From Ectopseudomonas mendocina (GTDB taxonomy: Bacteria; Pseudomonadota; Gammaproteobacteria; Pseudomonadales; Pseudomonadaceae), in NCBI RefSeq assembly GCF_008041835.1, contig NZ_VRYE01000058.1, positions 1 to 48,922 of the forward strand: a stretch of 48,922 bases of DNA, read 5' to 3'. The notes under the pieces were generated by a model. It was not told the origin of the DNA. It searched no databases and worked only from the letters and a program-made list of their open reading frames with translations. A program made the translations under genes and the position numbers. This document shows positions 40,665 to 48,810 of this stretch, piece after piece (position 1 is the stretch's first letter; every line of letters begins with the position of its first letter).

Positions 40665-41675
40665 ATGCGCCACCCCCGCAAGAATCTGAAGTCGTTTGCA
40701 CTGCTCGGCATGGCCGGCGCGGTGCTTGCCAGCGGTTTGTCCACATCCCTGATGGCGGCCGAGCTGGACGAAGTCGTATTCGGCACCAACTGGTATGCCC
40801 AGGCCGAACACGGTGGGTTCTATCAGGCCAAGGCCACCGGCCTGTATGAGAAATACGGTCTGGATGTGTCCATCGAGATGGGCGGTCCACAGGTCAACGG
40901 CATGCAACTGCTGGTGTCCGGCAAGCGCGACTTTTCCATGGGCTACGCCGTCGGTGCAGTCAAGGCAGTAGAGCAGGGCATGCCGGTCACAACCGTGGCC
41001 GCCGCCTTTCAGGGCGACCCGCAGGCACTGATCGCGCACCCGCACATCACCTCGCTGGAACAAATCAAGGCCGAGGGTCTGCCGGTCTACATCGCTGCTT
41101 TTGCCAACACCACCTTCTGGCCCTGGCTGAAGTCCAAGTACGGCTACACCGATGACATGATCCGCCCCTACACCTTCAGCGTCGCGCCCTTCCTTGCAGA
41201 CACCAATATCGTGCAGCAGGGGTATCTGTCGTCCGAGCCCTTTGCCATGGAGAAGGCGGGTATCAAGCCGTCCGTGTTCCTGCTGGCGGACTACGGCTAC
41301 CCGGCCTACGCCACTACCATCGAGACCACTGACGGGCTGATCGAGAAAGATCCCGATCTGGTGCGCCGCTTTGTGCAGGCCAGCATGGAAGGCTGGGCCA
41401 GCTACTTCAAGGACCCGGCACCGGGTAACGCGCTGATCAAGGAAGCCAACCCGGAAATGACCGACGAGCAGATCGCCTACGGCATCGCCAAGATGCAGGA
41501 GTACGGTCTGGTGACCGGCGGCGACGCGGCCACCCGCGGTATCGGCGTGATGACCGACGCACGCTGGGCGAAGATTCACGAGTTCATGCTGGAAGCCGGC
41601 CTGGTGGATGCCAGCCTGGATATCCACGACGTGTACAGCCTGGATTACCTGCCCGCCGAACCCGTCCTGCCCTGA
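40665..41675 (+). CDS. NMT1/ThiY-like ABC substrate-binding protein (copy 3)
   Basis: This 336-residue periplasmic protein has a signal peptide (about 1-31, ending MAA) and TNWYAQAEHGGFYQAKATGLYEKYGLDV, with GGPQVNGMQLLVSGKRDFSMGYA. It is very similar to copy 1, including the C-terminal region (NPEMTDEQIAYGIAKMQE against NPEMADELLAYSTAKMQE). AGGAG sets the start. It heads a complete importer operon with the ATPase at 41725 and permease at 42600. Confidence 0.88.
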   Translation: MRHPRKNLKSFALLGMAGAVLASGLSTSLMAAELDEVVFGTNWYAQAEHGGFYQAKATGLYEKYGLDVSIEMGGPQVNGMQLLVSGKRDFSMGYAVGAVKAVEQGMPVTTVAAAFQGDPQALIAHPHITSLEQIKAEGLPVYIAAFANTTFWPWLKSKYGYTDDMIRPYTFSVAPFLADTNIVQQGYLSSEPFAMEKAGIKPSVFLLADYGYPAYATTIETTDGLIEKDPDLVRRFVQASMEGWASYFKDPAPGNALIKEANPEMTDEQIAYGIAKMQEYGLVTGGDAATRGIGVMTDARWAKIHEFMLEAGLVDASLDIHDVYSLDYLPAEPVLP

Positions 41676-41689
41676 TTAACCGACCAGCC

Positions 41690-41711
41690 GGCGGCCCGCC
41701 TGCGGGCCGCC
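41690..41711 (+). other. Intercistronic hairpin
   Basis: GGCGGCCCGC and GCGGGCCGCC form a 10-bp GC stem with a 2-base centre in the 49-base gap after the binding-protein gene. There is no T tract. Hairpins here usually stabilise binding-protein mRNA relative to the transporter genes. Confidence 0.6.
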
Positions 41712-41724
41712 CCGGGAGATACCC

Positions 41725-42603
41725 ATGACAAGCTCCAACGTGACGCCGCTCAAGGCCACACCGGTCGATGACAGCGCCGCCGAGCTGGCGCATACCGACA
41801 GCAACGGCAACCCGCGGCCAGTGCTGCAGGTTGAAGGCGTAAACAAGATATACGCCAACGGTACCATCGCGCTGAAAGGCGCCGACCTGACCATACGCCA
41901 GGGCGAATTCGTCAGTCTGCTGGGCCCCTCCGGCTGCGGCAAGAGTACCCTGCTGCGGATCATGGCCGGCCTTGGTGAGGTGACCACCGGCACCGTCAAG
42001 TTCTGGGAGCAGGGCTATGACGTGGTTGGCGACAAGGGCCGCAAGCTGGCCTTCGTATTTCAGAACGCCACCCTGATGCCCTGGGCACGGGTGCGCAAGA
42101 ATGTACGCCTGCCGCTGGATCTGGAACACCAGCGCGGGCCGGAGGTCGAGGCCAAGATCGATGATGCACTCGAGATGGTCGGCCTCAAGGGCTTTGACAA
42201 CGCCTTCCCGCGCGAGCTGTCAGGTGGCATGCAGATGCGCGCCTCGATTGCCCGCGCCATGGTCACCGAGCCCAACCTGCTGCTGATGGACGAACCCTTC
42301 GGCGCGCTCGATGAGATGACCCGCAACAAGCTCAACGACGATGTGCTCAAGCTGTGGCAGAAGAACGGCTGGACCATCGTGTTCGTTACCCACAGCGTCT
42401 ACGAGGCGGTTTACCTGTCCAGCCGCGTGGTGGTGATGGCTGCCCGCCCGGGCCGCATCGTCGACGACATCCGTATCGATCAACCCTTCCCGCGCAACGC
42501 CGACTTCCGCGTTTCGACCGAGTTTGCCGGCTACTGCCGCCAGGTCTCGCAGGCGCTTGAGCGTGCCAGCGCCATGGGCCAGCCACAGGAGATCAAGGCA
42601 TGA
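41725..42603 (+). CDS. ABC importer ATPase (SsuB/ThiZ-like)
   Basis: This 292-residue ATPase has Walker A GPSGCGKST, Q-loop FVFQNATLMPW, signature LSGGMQMR and Walker B LLMDEPFGALDE. An N-terminal extension of about 30 residues precedes the ABC domain. It energises uptake of the ligand bound by the protein at 40665 and perhaps by the orphan binding proteins at 30293 and 35487. It overlaps the permease gene by 4 bases. Confidence 0.91.
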   Translation: MTSSNVTPLKATPVDDSAAELAHTDSNGNPRPVLQVEGVNKIYANGTIALKGADLTIRQGEFVSLLGPSGCGKSTLLRIMAGLGEVTTGTVKFWEQGYDVVGDKGRKLAFVFQNATLMPWARVRKNVRLPLDLEHQRGPEVEAKIDDALEMVGLKGFDNAFPRELSGGMQMRASIARAMVTEPNLLLMDEPFGALDEMTRNKLNDDVLKLWQKNGWTIVFVTHSVYEAVYLSSRVVVMAARPGRIVDDIRIDQPFPRNADFRVSTEFAGYCRQVSQALERASAMGQPQEIKA

Positions 42604-43403
42604 GCACGCCGCTGATCCAGAACGAAAACTTCGTCAAAGTCGCCGCGCCCCTGGGCGTCGGTATCCTGTTTCTGCTGTTCTGGGAAATTGCCGTCCAGGC
42701 GCTGGAGATGCCCAAATACATCCTGCCGGGGCCGATCGAGATCTTCAAAGCGCTGATCGACGGCTGGCAGCCGCTGCTGGGGGCGCTGTACATCACGTTG
42801 AAGGTGACCTTCCTGGCCTTTGTCATCGCGGTGGTGCTGGGCGTGGCCGCCTCCTTGCTGTTTGTACAGAGCAAGTGGATCGAGATGAGCCTGTTTCCCT
42901 ACGCGGTGCTGATGCAGGTGACGCCGGTGGTAGCGATTGCCCCGCTGATTATCATCTGGGTGGATGACACCACCTGGGCGCTGACCGTCTGCGCGGTGAT
43001 CATCGCCATCTTCCCGATCATCTCCAACACCACTCTGGGGCTGCGCAGCGTCGACCCGAACCTGCTGAGCATGTTCCGCATGTACCGCACCAGCCGCTGG
43101 CAGGAGCTGGTCCGCCTGCGTATCCCGGGCGCGCTGCCGTACTTCTTCGGCGGTCTGCGCATTAGCTCGGGTCTGGCGCTGATCGGCGCGGTCGTCGCCG
43201 AGTTCGTCGCCGGTACCGGCGGCGCCAAGGCCGGGCTGGCCTACATGATCCTGCAGTCGGGCTACAACCTGCAGATTCCGCGGATGTTCGCCGCCCTGCT
43301 GCTGATCACCCTGACCGGTATCGCGCTGTTCGCCCTGATGGTCTGGCTGTCCAACCGCGCCCTGCAGAACTGGCACGAAAGCGCCCTCGAAGTGGAGCAC
43401 TGA
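42600..43403 (+). CDS. ABC importer permease (SsuC/ThiX-like)
   Basis: This 267-residue inner-membrane protein has about six hydrophobic segments and the cytoplasmic EAA-type loop (MYRTSRWQELVRLRIPGALPYFFGGLRI). It begins by ATGA overlap with the ATPase gene. The DMT-family exporter gene follows after one base. Confidence 0.91.
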   Translation: MSTPLIQNENFVKVAAPLGVGILFLLFWEIAVQALEMPKYILPGPIEIFKALIDGWQPLLGALYITLKVTFLAFVIAVVLGVAASLLFVQSKWIEMSLFPYAVLMQVTPVVAIAPLIIIWVDDTTWALTVCAVIIAIFPIISNTTLGLRSVDPNLLSMFRMYRTSRWQELVRLRIPGALPYFFGGLRISSGLALIGAVVAEFVAGTGGAKAGLAYMILQSGYNLQIPRMFAALLLITLTGIALFALMVWLSNRALQNWHESALEVEH

Positions 43404-43404
43404 G

Positions 43405-44367
43405 GTGGCCCGGAACGCGACCGCCGGCAGCACCGGCGGTCACAGCTACGCCTTCCGGCTGGGCTATCTGCTGCTGTGCTTCAACGCCATCGGCTGGGGG
43501 CTTAATTTCCCGGTTCTCAAACTCGGGCTGGCCTACAGCCCGCCGATGCTGTTCACCTGCCTGCGCATGGCGCTGGGCACGCTGGCGATGTTTGCCATCG
43601 CCGCCGCGCTCGGCGTGCTGCGCTTGCCTCGGCGCGCGGATGTGCCGGTGCTGCTGTCAGTCGGGATTATGCAAAACATGGCCTTCATTACCCTGGTCAC
43701 CCTCGGCGTGCAGTATTTGCCGGCGGGACGGGCGGCGATTCTGGCCTATACCACGCCGATCTGGGTGGTGCCGGCGGCAGCGCTGTTTCTGGGCGAGCGC
43801 TTTACCCTGCCGCGCGCCATCGGCGTCGGCCTGGGGCTGGCCGGCCTGCTGACCGTGTTCAATCCGTTGAGCATCGACTGGTCCGATCATGAGGTGTTCA
43901 TCGGCGGCGGCTTGATCATGCTCGGCACCATACTCTGGACCGCCGGGCTGATTCATGTGCGCAGGCATCACTGGCAGGGCGACGTGCTGTCGCTGATCCC
44001 CTGGCAATTGCTGACCTCGGTGTTGGCGCTATTGCCGCTGGCGTTACTGGTAGAAGACCCGGGGCAGATCGACTGGCAGCCAGACTTCATCTGGATGCTG
44101 ATTTTCAGCGGGGCGATTGCCTCCGGCATCTGCGTTGCGGCGCAGGTGGCAGCGATTCGCTCCCTGCCCGCGGTCAGCCTGTCACTCAGCTCGGCCTCGG
44201 TACCGGCAGTTGGCATGCTCTCGGCTGCCTGGTTCCTGCATGAGGTACCCACACCAAGCGACCTGACCGGCTTTGCGCTGATCGCACTGGGCATTCTGAT
44301 CGTGGGCCTGGCAGATCGCCGCCTTGCCCTGCGCAGCCGCAAGGTCGCCCCGGACCCGTCCGGCTGA
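43405..44367 (+). CDS. EamA/DMT-family transporter
   Basis: This 320-residue protein contains about ten transmembrane helices as two EamA repeats (FNAIGWGLNFPVLKLGL near the start; GTILWTAGLIHVRRH in the second half). The start is a GTG one base after the permease stop, with GGAG 8 bases upstream. Members export or import small metabolites such as nucleobases or amino acids. Its place at the end of an importer operon suggests efflux of excess substrate or product. Confidence 0.85.
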   Translation: MARNATAGSTGGHSYAFRLGYLLLCFNAIGWGLNFPVLKLGLAYSPPMLFTCLRMALGTLAMFAIAAALGVLRLPRRADVPVLLSVGIMQNMAFITLVTLGVQYLPAGRAAILAYTTPIWVVPAAALFLGERFTLPRAIGVGLGLAGLLTVFNPLSIDWSDHEVFIGGGLIMLGTILWTAGLIHVRRHHWQGDVLSLIPWQLLTSVLALLPLALLVEDPGQIDWQPDFIWMLIFSGAIASGICVAAQVAAIRSLPAVSLSLSSASVPAVGMLSAAWFLHEVPTPSDLTGFALIALGILIVGLADRRLALRSRKVAPDPSG

Positions 44368-44512
44368 GAACGCACGAGACTGGTTCACGCCGCACCAAAA
44401 ACGCGCGGCGCCCTGGTCAGGAATTCAGGTGCACCGCCGGCCAAGCCCGTGACAGAGCAATAAGACCCAGAAAATACGGGGTTTTCAGCCAATTTCCGAC
44501 ATTTCCGAAAGC

Positions 44513-44528
44513 TGGCCCGCAACTTGCT
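44513..44528 (+). promoter_or_regulatory. Sigma-54 promoter for the second ABC importer
   Basis: TGGCCCGCAACTTGCT matches 15 of 16 positions with GG-N10-GC. Predicted start is near 44539. Confidence 0.78.
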
Positions 44529-44543
44529 GAATAGAAATAAAAC

Positions 44544-44559
44544 CTGCCCAACTGGTCAG
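44544..44559. promoter_or_regulatory. RutR-type operator just downstream of the start site
   Basis: CTGCCCAACTGGTCAG is one base off a perfect CTGACCA-NN-TGGTCAG palindrome and begins about 5 bases after the predicted start. A further half-site, TGGTCAG, lies upstream at 44414-44420. Confidence 0.7.
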
Positions 44560-44596
44560 GATAAAAAGCCAAGCACATCACTCTGGAGAATGACTC

Positions 44597-45593
44597 ATGT
44601 TGAAAAAAGCGTCCGGCGTTCTGGCGATGGTCATCGCCATGTCTGCCAGCGGGTTCGCCGCTGCAGCCGACAAGGTTACCTACCAACTGGACTGGCTGCC
44701 GGGGGGGCGACAAGGCTCCGGTCTACGCCGGTATCCAGCAAGGCTTCTTCGCCGACGAAGGGCTGGAAGTCACCGTTGCCAGTGGTCGCGGCTCCACTGA
44801 CGCCATCACCAAGATCGCCACCGGCCAGGCTGACATCGGCAGCGCCGATATCGGCGCCCTGATGGCCGCCCGCGCGCAGGATACCGTGCCGGTCAGCGCC
44901 GTTTACATGATCTTCAACCAGGGCCCGCACGCGTTCTTCTCGCTGTCTGACTCCGGCATCGAGAGCTTCAGCGACATCGCTGGCAAAAAAGTCGCGACCT
45001 CACCGTTCACCTCCTCCAACGCGTTTCTGCCACTGGTGCTGGAAGCCAACGACATGCCGGACGACGCCGTCAGCCTGACCAAGTCTGATCCGGGCGCGCT
45101 GGGCCCGATGCTGGTCACCGGCAACACCGACGCCATCATCGCCTGGGTCACCAACATCGCGCTGTTCAAGCAGCAGGCGGCGGCCGCCGGCAAGGACATC
45201 AACGTGATCCGCTGGTCCGACGCCGGCCTGTCGCTGTACAGCTCTGCCGTGGTCGCTGCCGACAGGTTCCTGAGCGAGCGCCCGGATGTGGCCAAGCGCT
45301 TTATGCGCGCCTTTGACAGGTCGGTTCGCTTCACCCACGAGCATCCGGAACTGGCTGCTGCCGACCTGCACACCATGGTGCCGGAAGTGGACGCTGCGGT
45401 TGCCACCGCGCAGATCGGCGATTCCATGCCGCTGACCTTCAACGAGATCAGCGAAGCGGACGGTCTGGGTGCCATGACACCCGAGCGTATCGCCACCACC
45501 TGGGACTGGGTTGCCCGCGCCAATGAACTGAGCGTGGACTCCCTGGACCCGGAAACCATTGTCAATCGCGACTTCATGCCGGTAGCGGAGTAA
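44597..45593 (+). pseudogene. NMT1-type ABC substrate-binding protein (copy 4), frameshifted at a G7 tract
   Basis: From ATG 44597 the frame reads a signal peptide (ending AAAA, about residue 24) and YQLDWLPGG, then shifts at seven G residues (44701-44707). Removing one G gives one uninterrupted 331-residue binding protein: DKAPVYAGIQQGFFADEGLEV, then SSAVVAADRFL and the C-terminus NRDFMPVAE. It is less similar to copies 1-3. It heads an operon with an ATPase and permease, so a truly broken gene would leave that importer without its receptor. Sequencing error at the homopolymer is quite possible; phase variation is an alternative. Confidence 0.78.
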
Positions 45594-45596
45594 CCC

Positions 45597-46382
45597 ATGG
45601 AGCACACTAGCGAACGCGCTTTCGTGCGGATGACCGGCGTTGGGCATCGTTACGATCCCACGCCCGGCAGTCCGATGGCGGTGCAAGGCATCGACCTCGA
45701 CATCCATCGCCACGAGTTTGTGGCGGTGGTCGGCCCCTCCGGCTGCGGCAAGTCCACCTTGCTGCGGATGGTCTCGGGCCTGCTGATTCCAAGCGACGGC
45801 GAGGTCAGCGTATTCGGTAAGCAGGTAAACGGCCCCCGTGACGACGTTGGCATCGTGTTTCAAAAGCCGACCCTGCTGCCGTGGCTGACCGTTCGCAAGA
45901 ATGTGCTGTTCCCGCTCAAGCACAAGTTTGGTCGCTACTCGTCCCAGGACGAGAAGCGCGCCAACGAACTGCTGGCAATGGCCGGTCTGGAGGCCTTTGC
46001 CGACAAGATGCCGGACGAGCTGTCCGGCGGCATGCAGCAGCGGGTCGGCATTGTCCGCGCCCTGCTGCTCAACCCCGATATTCTGCTGATGGACGAACCG
46101 TTCTCGGCACTGGATGCCATGACCCGTGAGCAGATTGGCTTCGATCTGCTGAAAATCTGGGACGAAAACCCGAAAACCGTGCTGTTTATCACCCACTCGA
46201 TCTCCGAGGCGGTGCTGCTCGCCGACCGCGTGCTGGTGATGAGCAAGCGCCCGGGCAGCGTGCTCGATCTGATCGAAGTGGATCTGCCCCGCCCGCGCAG
46301 CGCGGACACCATCAAGCAACTCCGTTTCAGTGAGCTGACTGACCGCATAAGGAAACACATCTATGAGCCGGACGCCCACTGA
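45597..46382 (+). CDS. ABC importer ATPase, second system
   Basis: This 261-residue ATPase has Walker A GPSGCGKST, FQKPTLLPW, LSGGMQQR and LLMDEPFSALDA. It starts 3 bases after the binding-protein stop and overlaps the permease gene by 20 bases. It belongs to the nitrate/sulfonate/taurine/pyrimidine importer group. Confidence 0.91.
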   Translation: MEHTSERAFVRMTGVGHRYDPTPGSPMAVQGIDLDIHRHEFVAVVGPSGCGKSTLLRMVSGLLIPSDGEVSVFGKQVNGPRDDVGIVFQKPTLLPWLTVRKNVLFPLKHKFGRYSSQDEKRANELLAMAGLEAFADKMPDELSGGMQQRVGIVRALLLNPDILLMDEPFSALDAMTREQIGFDLLKIWDENPKTVLFITHSISEAVLLADRVLVMSKRPGSVLDLIEVDLPRPRSADTIKQLRFSELTDRIRKHIYEPDAH

Positions 46383-47154
46383 CGCCGCCGCGCGTCGCGC
46401 GCTGCTGCTGAACCTGTCGCCGTGGCTGTTCTTTGTCGGCCTGATCCTGCTCTGGGAGCTGGTCTGCCGCATCTTCGAGCTGCCGACCTACGTGCTGCCG
46501 GCACCGAGCGAAATCGCCAAGGCGTTCTTCGACGTCGAGTTCAGCCGCTGGATGATGCACCTGTGGGCTACCCTGCGGGTGGCGCTGATGGGCTTTGCCC
46601 TGTCCATCGTGATCAGCATTCCGCTGGCCATTGCGATGATGCGCTCGGAGTTTCTCTCACGCACCCTGTACCCGATGCTGGTGGTGGTGCAATCCACCCC
46701 GGTGGTTGCGGTAGCACCGCTGATCATCGTGATGATGGGCTCGGATGATCCGTCGCGGGTGCTGATCACCTGCCTGCTTACCTTCTTCCCGCTGGTAGTC
46801 TCGACCGCGACCGGGATCAACGAGACGCCGGCCGAACTGATCGAACTGAGCCGCTCGCTGGATGCACCGACCCGCCGGGAAACCTGGCAGATCCGCATTC
46901 CGTATGCGATCCCGCACATCTTCAGCGGCCTGAAAGTGGCGATCACCCTGGCGATCATCGGTGCGGTGGTGGCGGAGTTCGTCGCCGCAGAAGAGGGGCT
47001 GGGCTACTTCATCCAGTTCTCGACCTCGTTCTTCAAGATTCCGCAGGCCTTTGCCGGTCTGTTCTTCCTCGCCATTGTCAGCCTGCTGCTGTTCAAGTCG
47101 GTGCAGTGGACGCAACAGATCTTCTTCGCCTGGAGCCTGCCGAAGAAGAAGTAA
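46363..47154 (+). CDS. ABC importer permease, second system
   Basis: This 263-residue inner-membrane protein has about six hydrophobic segments, with the EAA-type loop around LIELSRSLDAPTRRETWQIRIPYAIPHIFSGLK. It forms the channel for the system encoded from 44597. A GGCGGC/GCCGCC hairpin (47164-47181) follows, then the deaminase gene. Confidence 0.91.
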   Translation: MSRTPTDAAARRALLLNLSPWLFFVGLILLWELVCRIFELPTYVLPAPSEIAKAFFDVEFSRWMMHLWATLRVALMGFALSIVISIPLAIAMMRSEFLSRTLYPMLVVVQSTPVVAVAPLIIVMMGSDDPSRVLITCLLTFFPLVVSTATGINETPAELIELSRSLDAPTRRETWQIRIPYAIPHIFSGLKVAITLAIIGAVVAEFVAAEEGLGYFIQFSTSFFKIPQAFAGLFFLAIVSLLLFKSVQWTQQIFFAWSLPKKK

Positions 47155-47163
47155 TCCCTTACC

Positions 47164-47181
47164 GGCGGCCTGCGCGCCGCC
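47164..47181 (+). other. Intercistronic hairpin
   Basis: GGCGGC and GCCGCC pair around CTGCGC in the 57-base gap before the deaminase. No T tract follows, so read-through is expected. Confidence 0.5.
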
Positions 47182-47211
47182 GGACCCCAAGCTGTAAACA
47201 AGGACACTTTT

Positions 47212-47694
47212 GTGAGTCATACCGAACGCGATATTTATTTTCTGCGTGAAAGCTTCCGGCTGGCTGAAGAAGCCGGCAAACAAGGCATCCACCCGTTCGC
47301 GGCCATCCTGGTCGACGCCGACGGTAACGTCCTGATGGAGCAGTTGAACGCCTTTCTGCCCGATCACGACATGACCGGCCACGCCGAACGGGTGCTGATG
47401 ACCCGCGCCAATACCACCTACAGCCCCGAGGTGCTGGCCGGCTGCACGATGTACACCAGCGCCGAACCCTGCGCCATGTGCTCCGGCGCGGTGTACTGGG
47501 CCGGCGTGGGCCGGGTGGTCTACGGCGCCAGCGAAAAGCGCCTCAAGGACATGACCGGCAACCACCCGGAAAACCCGACGCTGGATCTGCCCTGCCGCAC
47601 GGTATTCGAGTCCGGCCAGCGCAGCGTCGAGGTGATCGGCCCGCTGCTGGAAGAGGAATCCATCCGCGTCCACGAAGACTTCTGGAAAGACTGA
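47212..47694 (+). CDS. Guanine deaminase-like enzyme of the cytidine-deaminase fold
   Basis: This 160-residue zinc deaminase has His57-Ala-Glu59 (GHAERVLM) and Pro86-Cys87-Ala-Met-Cys90. The size and C-terminal swap-type tail (HEDFWKD) resemble the Bacillus-type guanine deaminase GuaD rather than TadA. It begins at a GTG with AAGGA 7 bases upstream and lies at the end of the second importer operon. That suggests the imported ring is deaminated by it. Guanine, an aminated pyrimidine or a triazine such as ammeline are all possible. It would be functionally redundant with guaD at 7772 if guanine is the substrate. Confidence 0.83.
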   Translation: MSHTERDIYFLRESFRLAEEAGKQGIHPFAAILVDADGNVLMEQLNAFLPDHDMTGHAERVLMTRANTTYSPEVLAGCTMYTSAEPCAMCSGAVYWAGVGRVVYGASEKRLKDMTGNHPENPTLDLPCRTVFESGQRSVEVIGPLLEEESIRVHEDFWKD

Positions 47695-47820
47695 TTATCG
47701 GGGCTACAGGCGACTCGCCCGGCTCATCTGCCACCGCAGCCCCTCTACCTCCCCCTGCCCGTTGCCCCTCCGCAGGCTCTGCACCTGTGGCGACGGTCAG
47801 GCTTTGTCGAGAGCACGTCC

Positions 47821-48810
47821 ATGACCCTTTGGAAACGCAGTATTCAATGGCAGCTGATCATCAGTATGGGCGCCGCGCTGGGCGTCACCACCCTGATTGT
47901 GGTGCTGATCTACTCCTCGGTGCTGCGCCAGATGACCGAGCGCTATCTGATCAATCAGGCATTACCCGCGCAGGTGAGCGCCATTCGCAACGACCTGGAA
48001 CGCACCCTGGCCGGACCGATTTCGGCGACCGAGGCCATCGCCGGCAACAGCCTGGTGCAGGACTGGCTGGCCTATGGCGAGAACCCGATCCGGATGAGTG
48101 CCTTCGCCCGCTATCTGGATGGCGTCAAACAGCAGCAAAACGCACTCACCACCAGCATCGCCGTGCTGGAAAGCGGCAATTTCTACTCCGAGCAGGGCCA
48201 GATTCGGGTGATGAGTCGCGACAACCCGGCAGACAGCTGGTTTTATACATTGGTCGACGGCGACCAGGATCAGGTCGCCTCAATTGACACCGACAAGACC
48301 TCTGGCCTGCCGACACTGTTCATCAATCAACGCATCGCCCTCAAGGACAAGACCCTTGGCGTCGCCGGTCTGGGCTACAGCCTGCAGAGCCTGTCGGAGC
48401 TGATTGGCGGCTTTCAGTTTGGCGAGCGTGGCGTGATTTTCCTCATCGGTGCCGATCAGCAGGTCAAGGTTCACCCCAACGCCAGCGTCAACGACAGCCG
48501 CAGCCTGAGTGACCTGACCAGCGTCGAGGCGGCCAACACACTGACCGCAGGCAGTGAGCCGGTGCGTTTTCAGCGTGACAACGAAGCCTGGCTGGCCAGC
48601 GCACAGCCGCTGCAACGCCTCGGCCTGACCCTGGTCAGTCTGGTGCCGGAAGACGAAATCTACGCCGACGCCCGCGCCGCGCTGCAGCGCACCAGCCTGA
48701 TCGCGGGTGCCGTCGGCCTGCTGGCACTGGCGCTGATGGCGCTGCTGGTGCGCGGCCTGGTGCAACCGCTGCGCCGCGTGTCGCAAGCCCTAGCAGCCTG
48801 TCGGACTTGA
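47821..48810 (+). pseudogene. dCache chemoreceptor truncated by an insertion
   Basis: The visible part encodes about 320 residues of a methyl-accepting chemotaxis protein: TM1 (about 12-34), a periplasmic dCache sensor domain, TM2 (about 293-316) and the first HAMP residues (VQPLRRVSQAL). The frame then enters foreign sequence near 48793 and stops at 48810. The HAMP remainder and the signalling domain are missing from this window. Pseudomonas has a purine-specific dCache receptor (McpH type) encoded near purine genes, and this could be its counterpart. The interrupted protein could bind ligand but not signal. Confidence 0.78.

Noticed and set aside
45000..46472. 490-codon minus-strand frame
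   Set aside because: It is antisense to the ABC importer genes and has no motifs.
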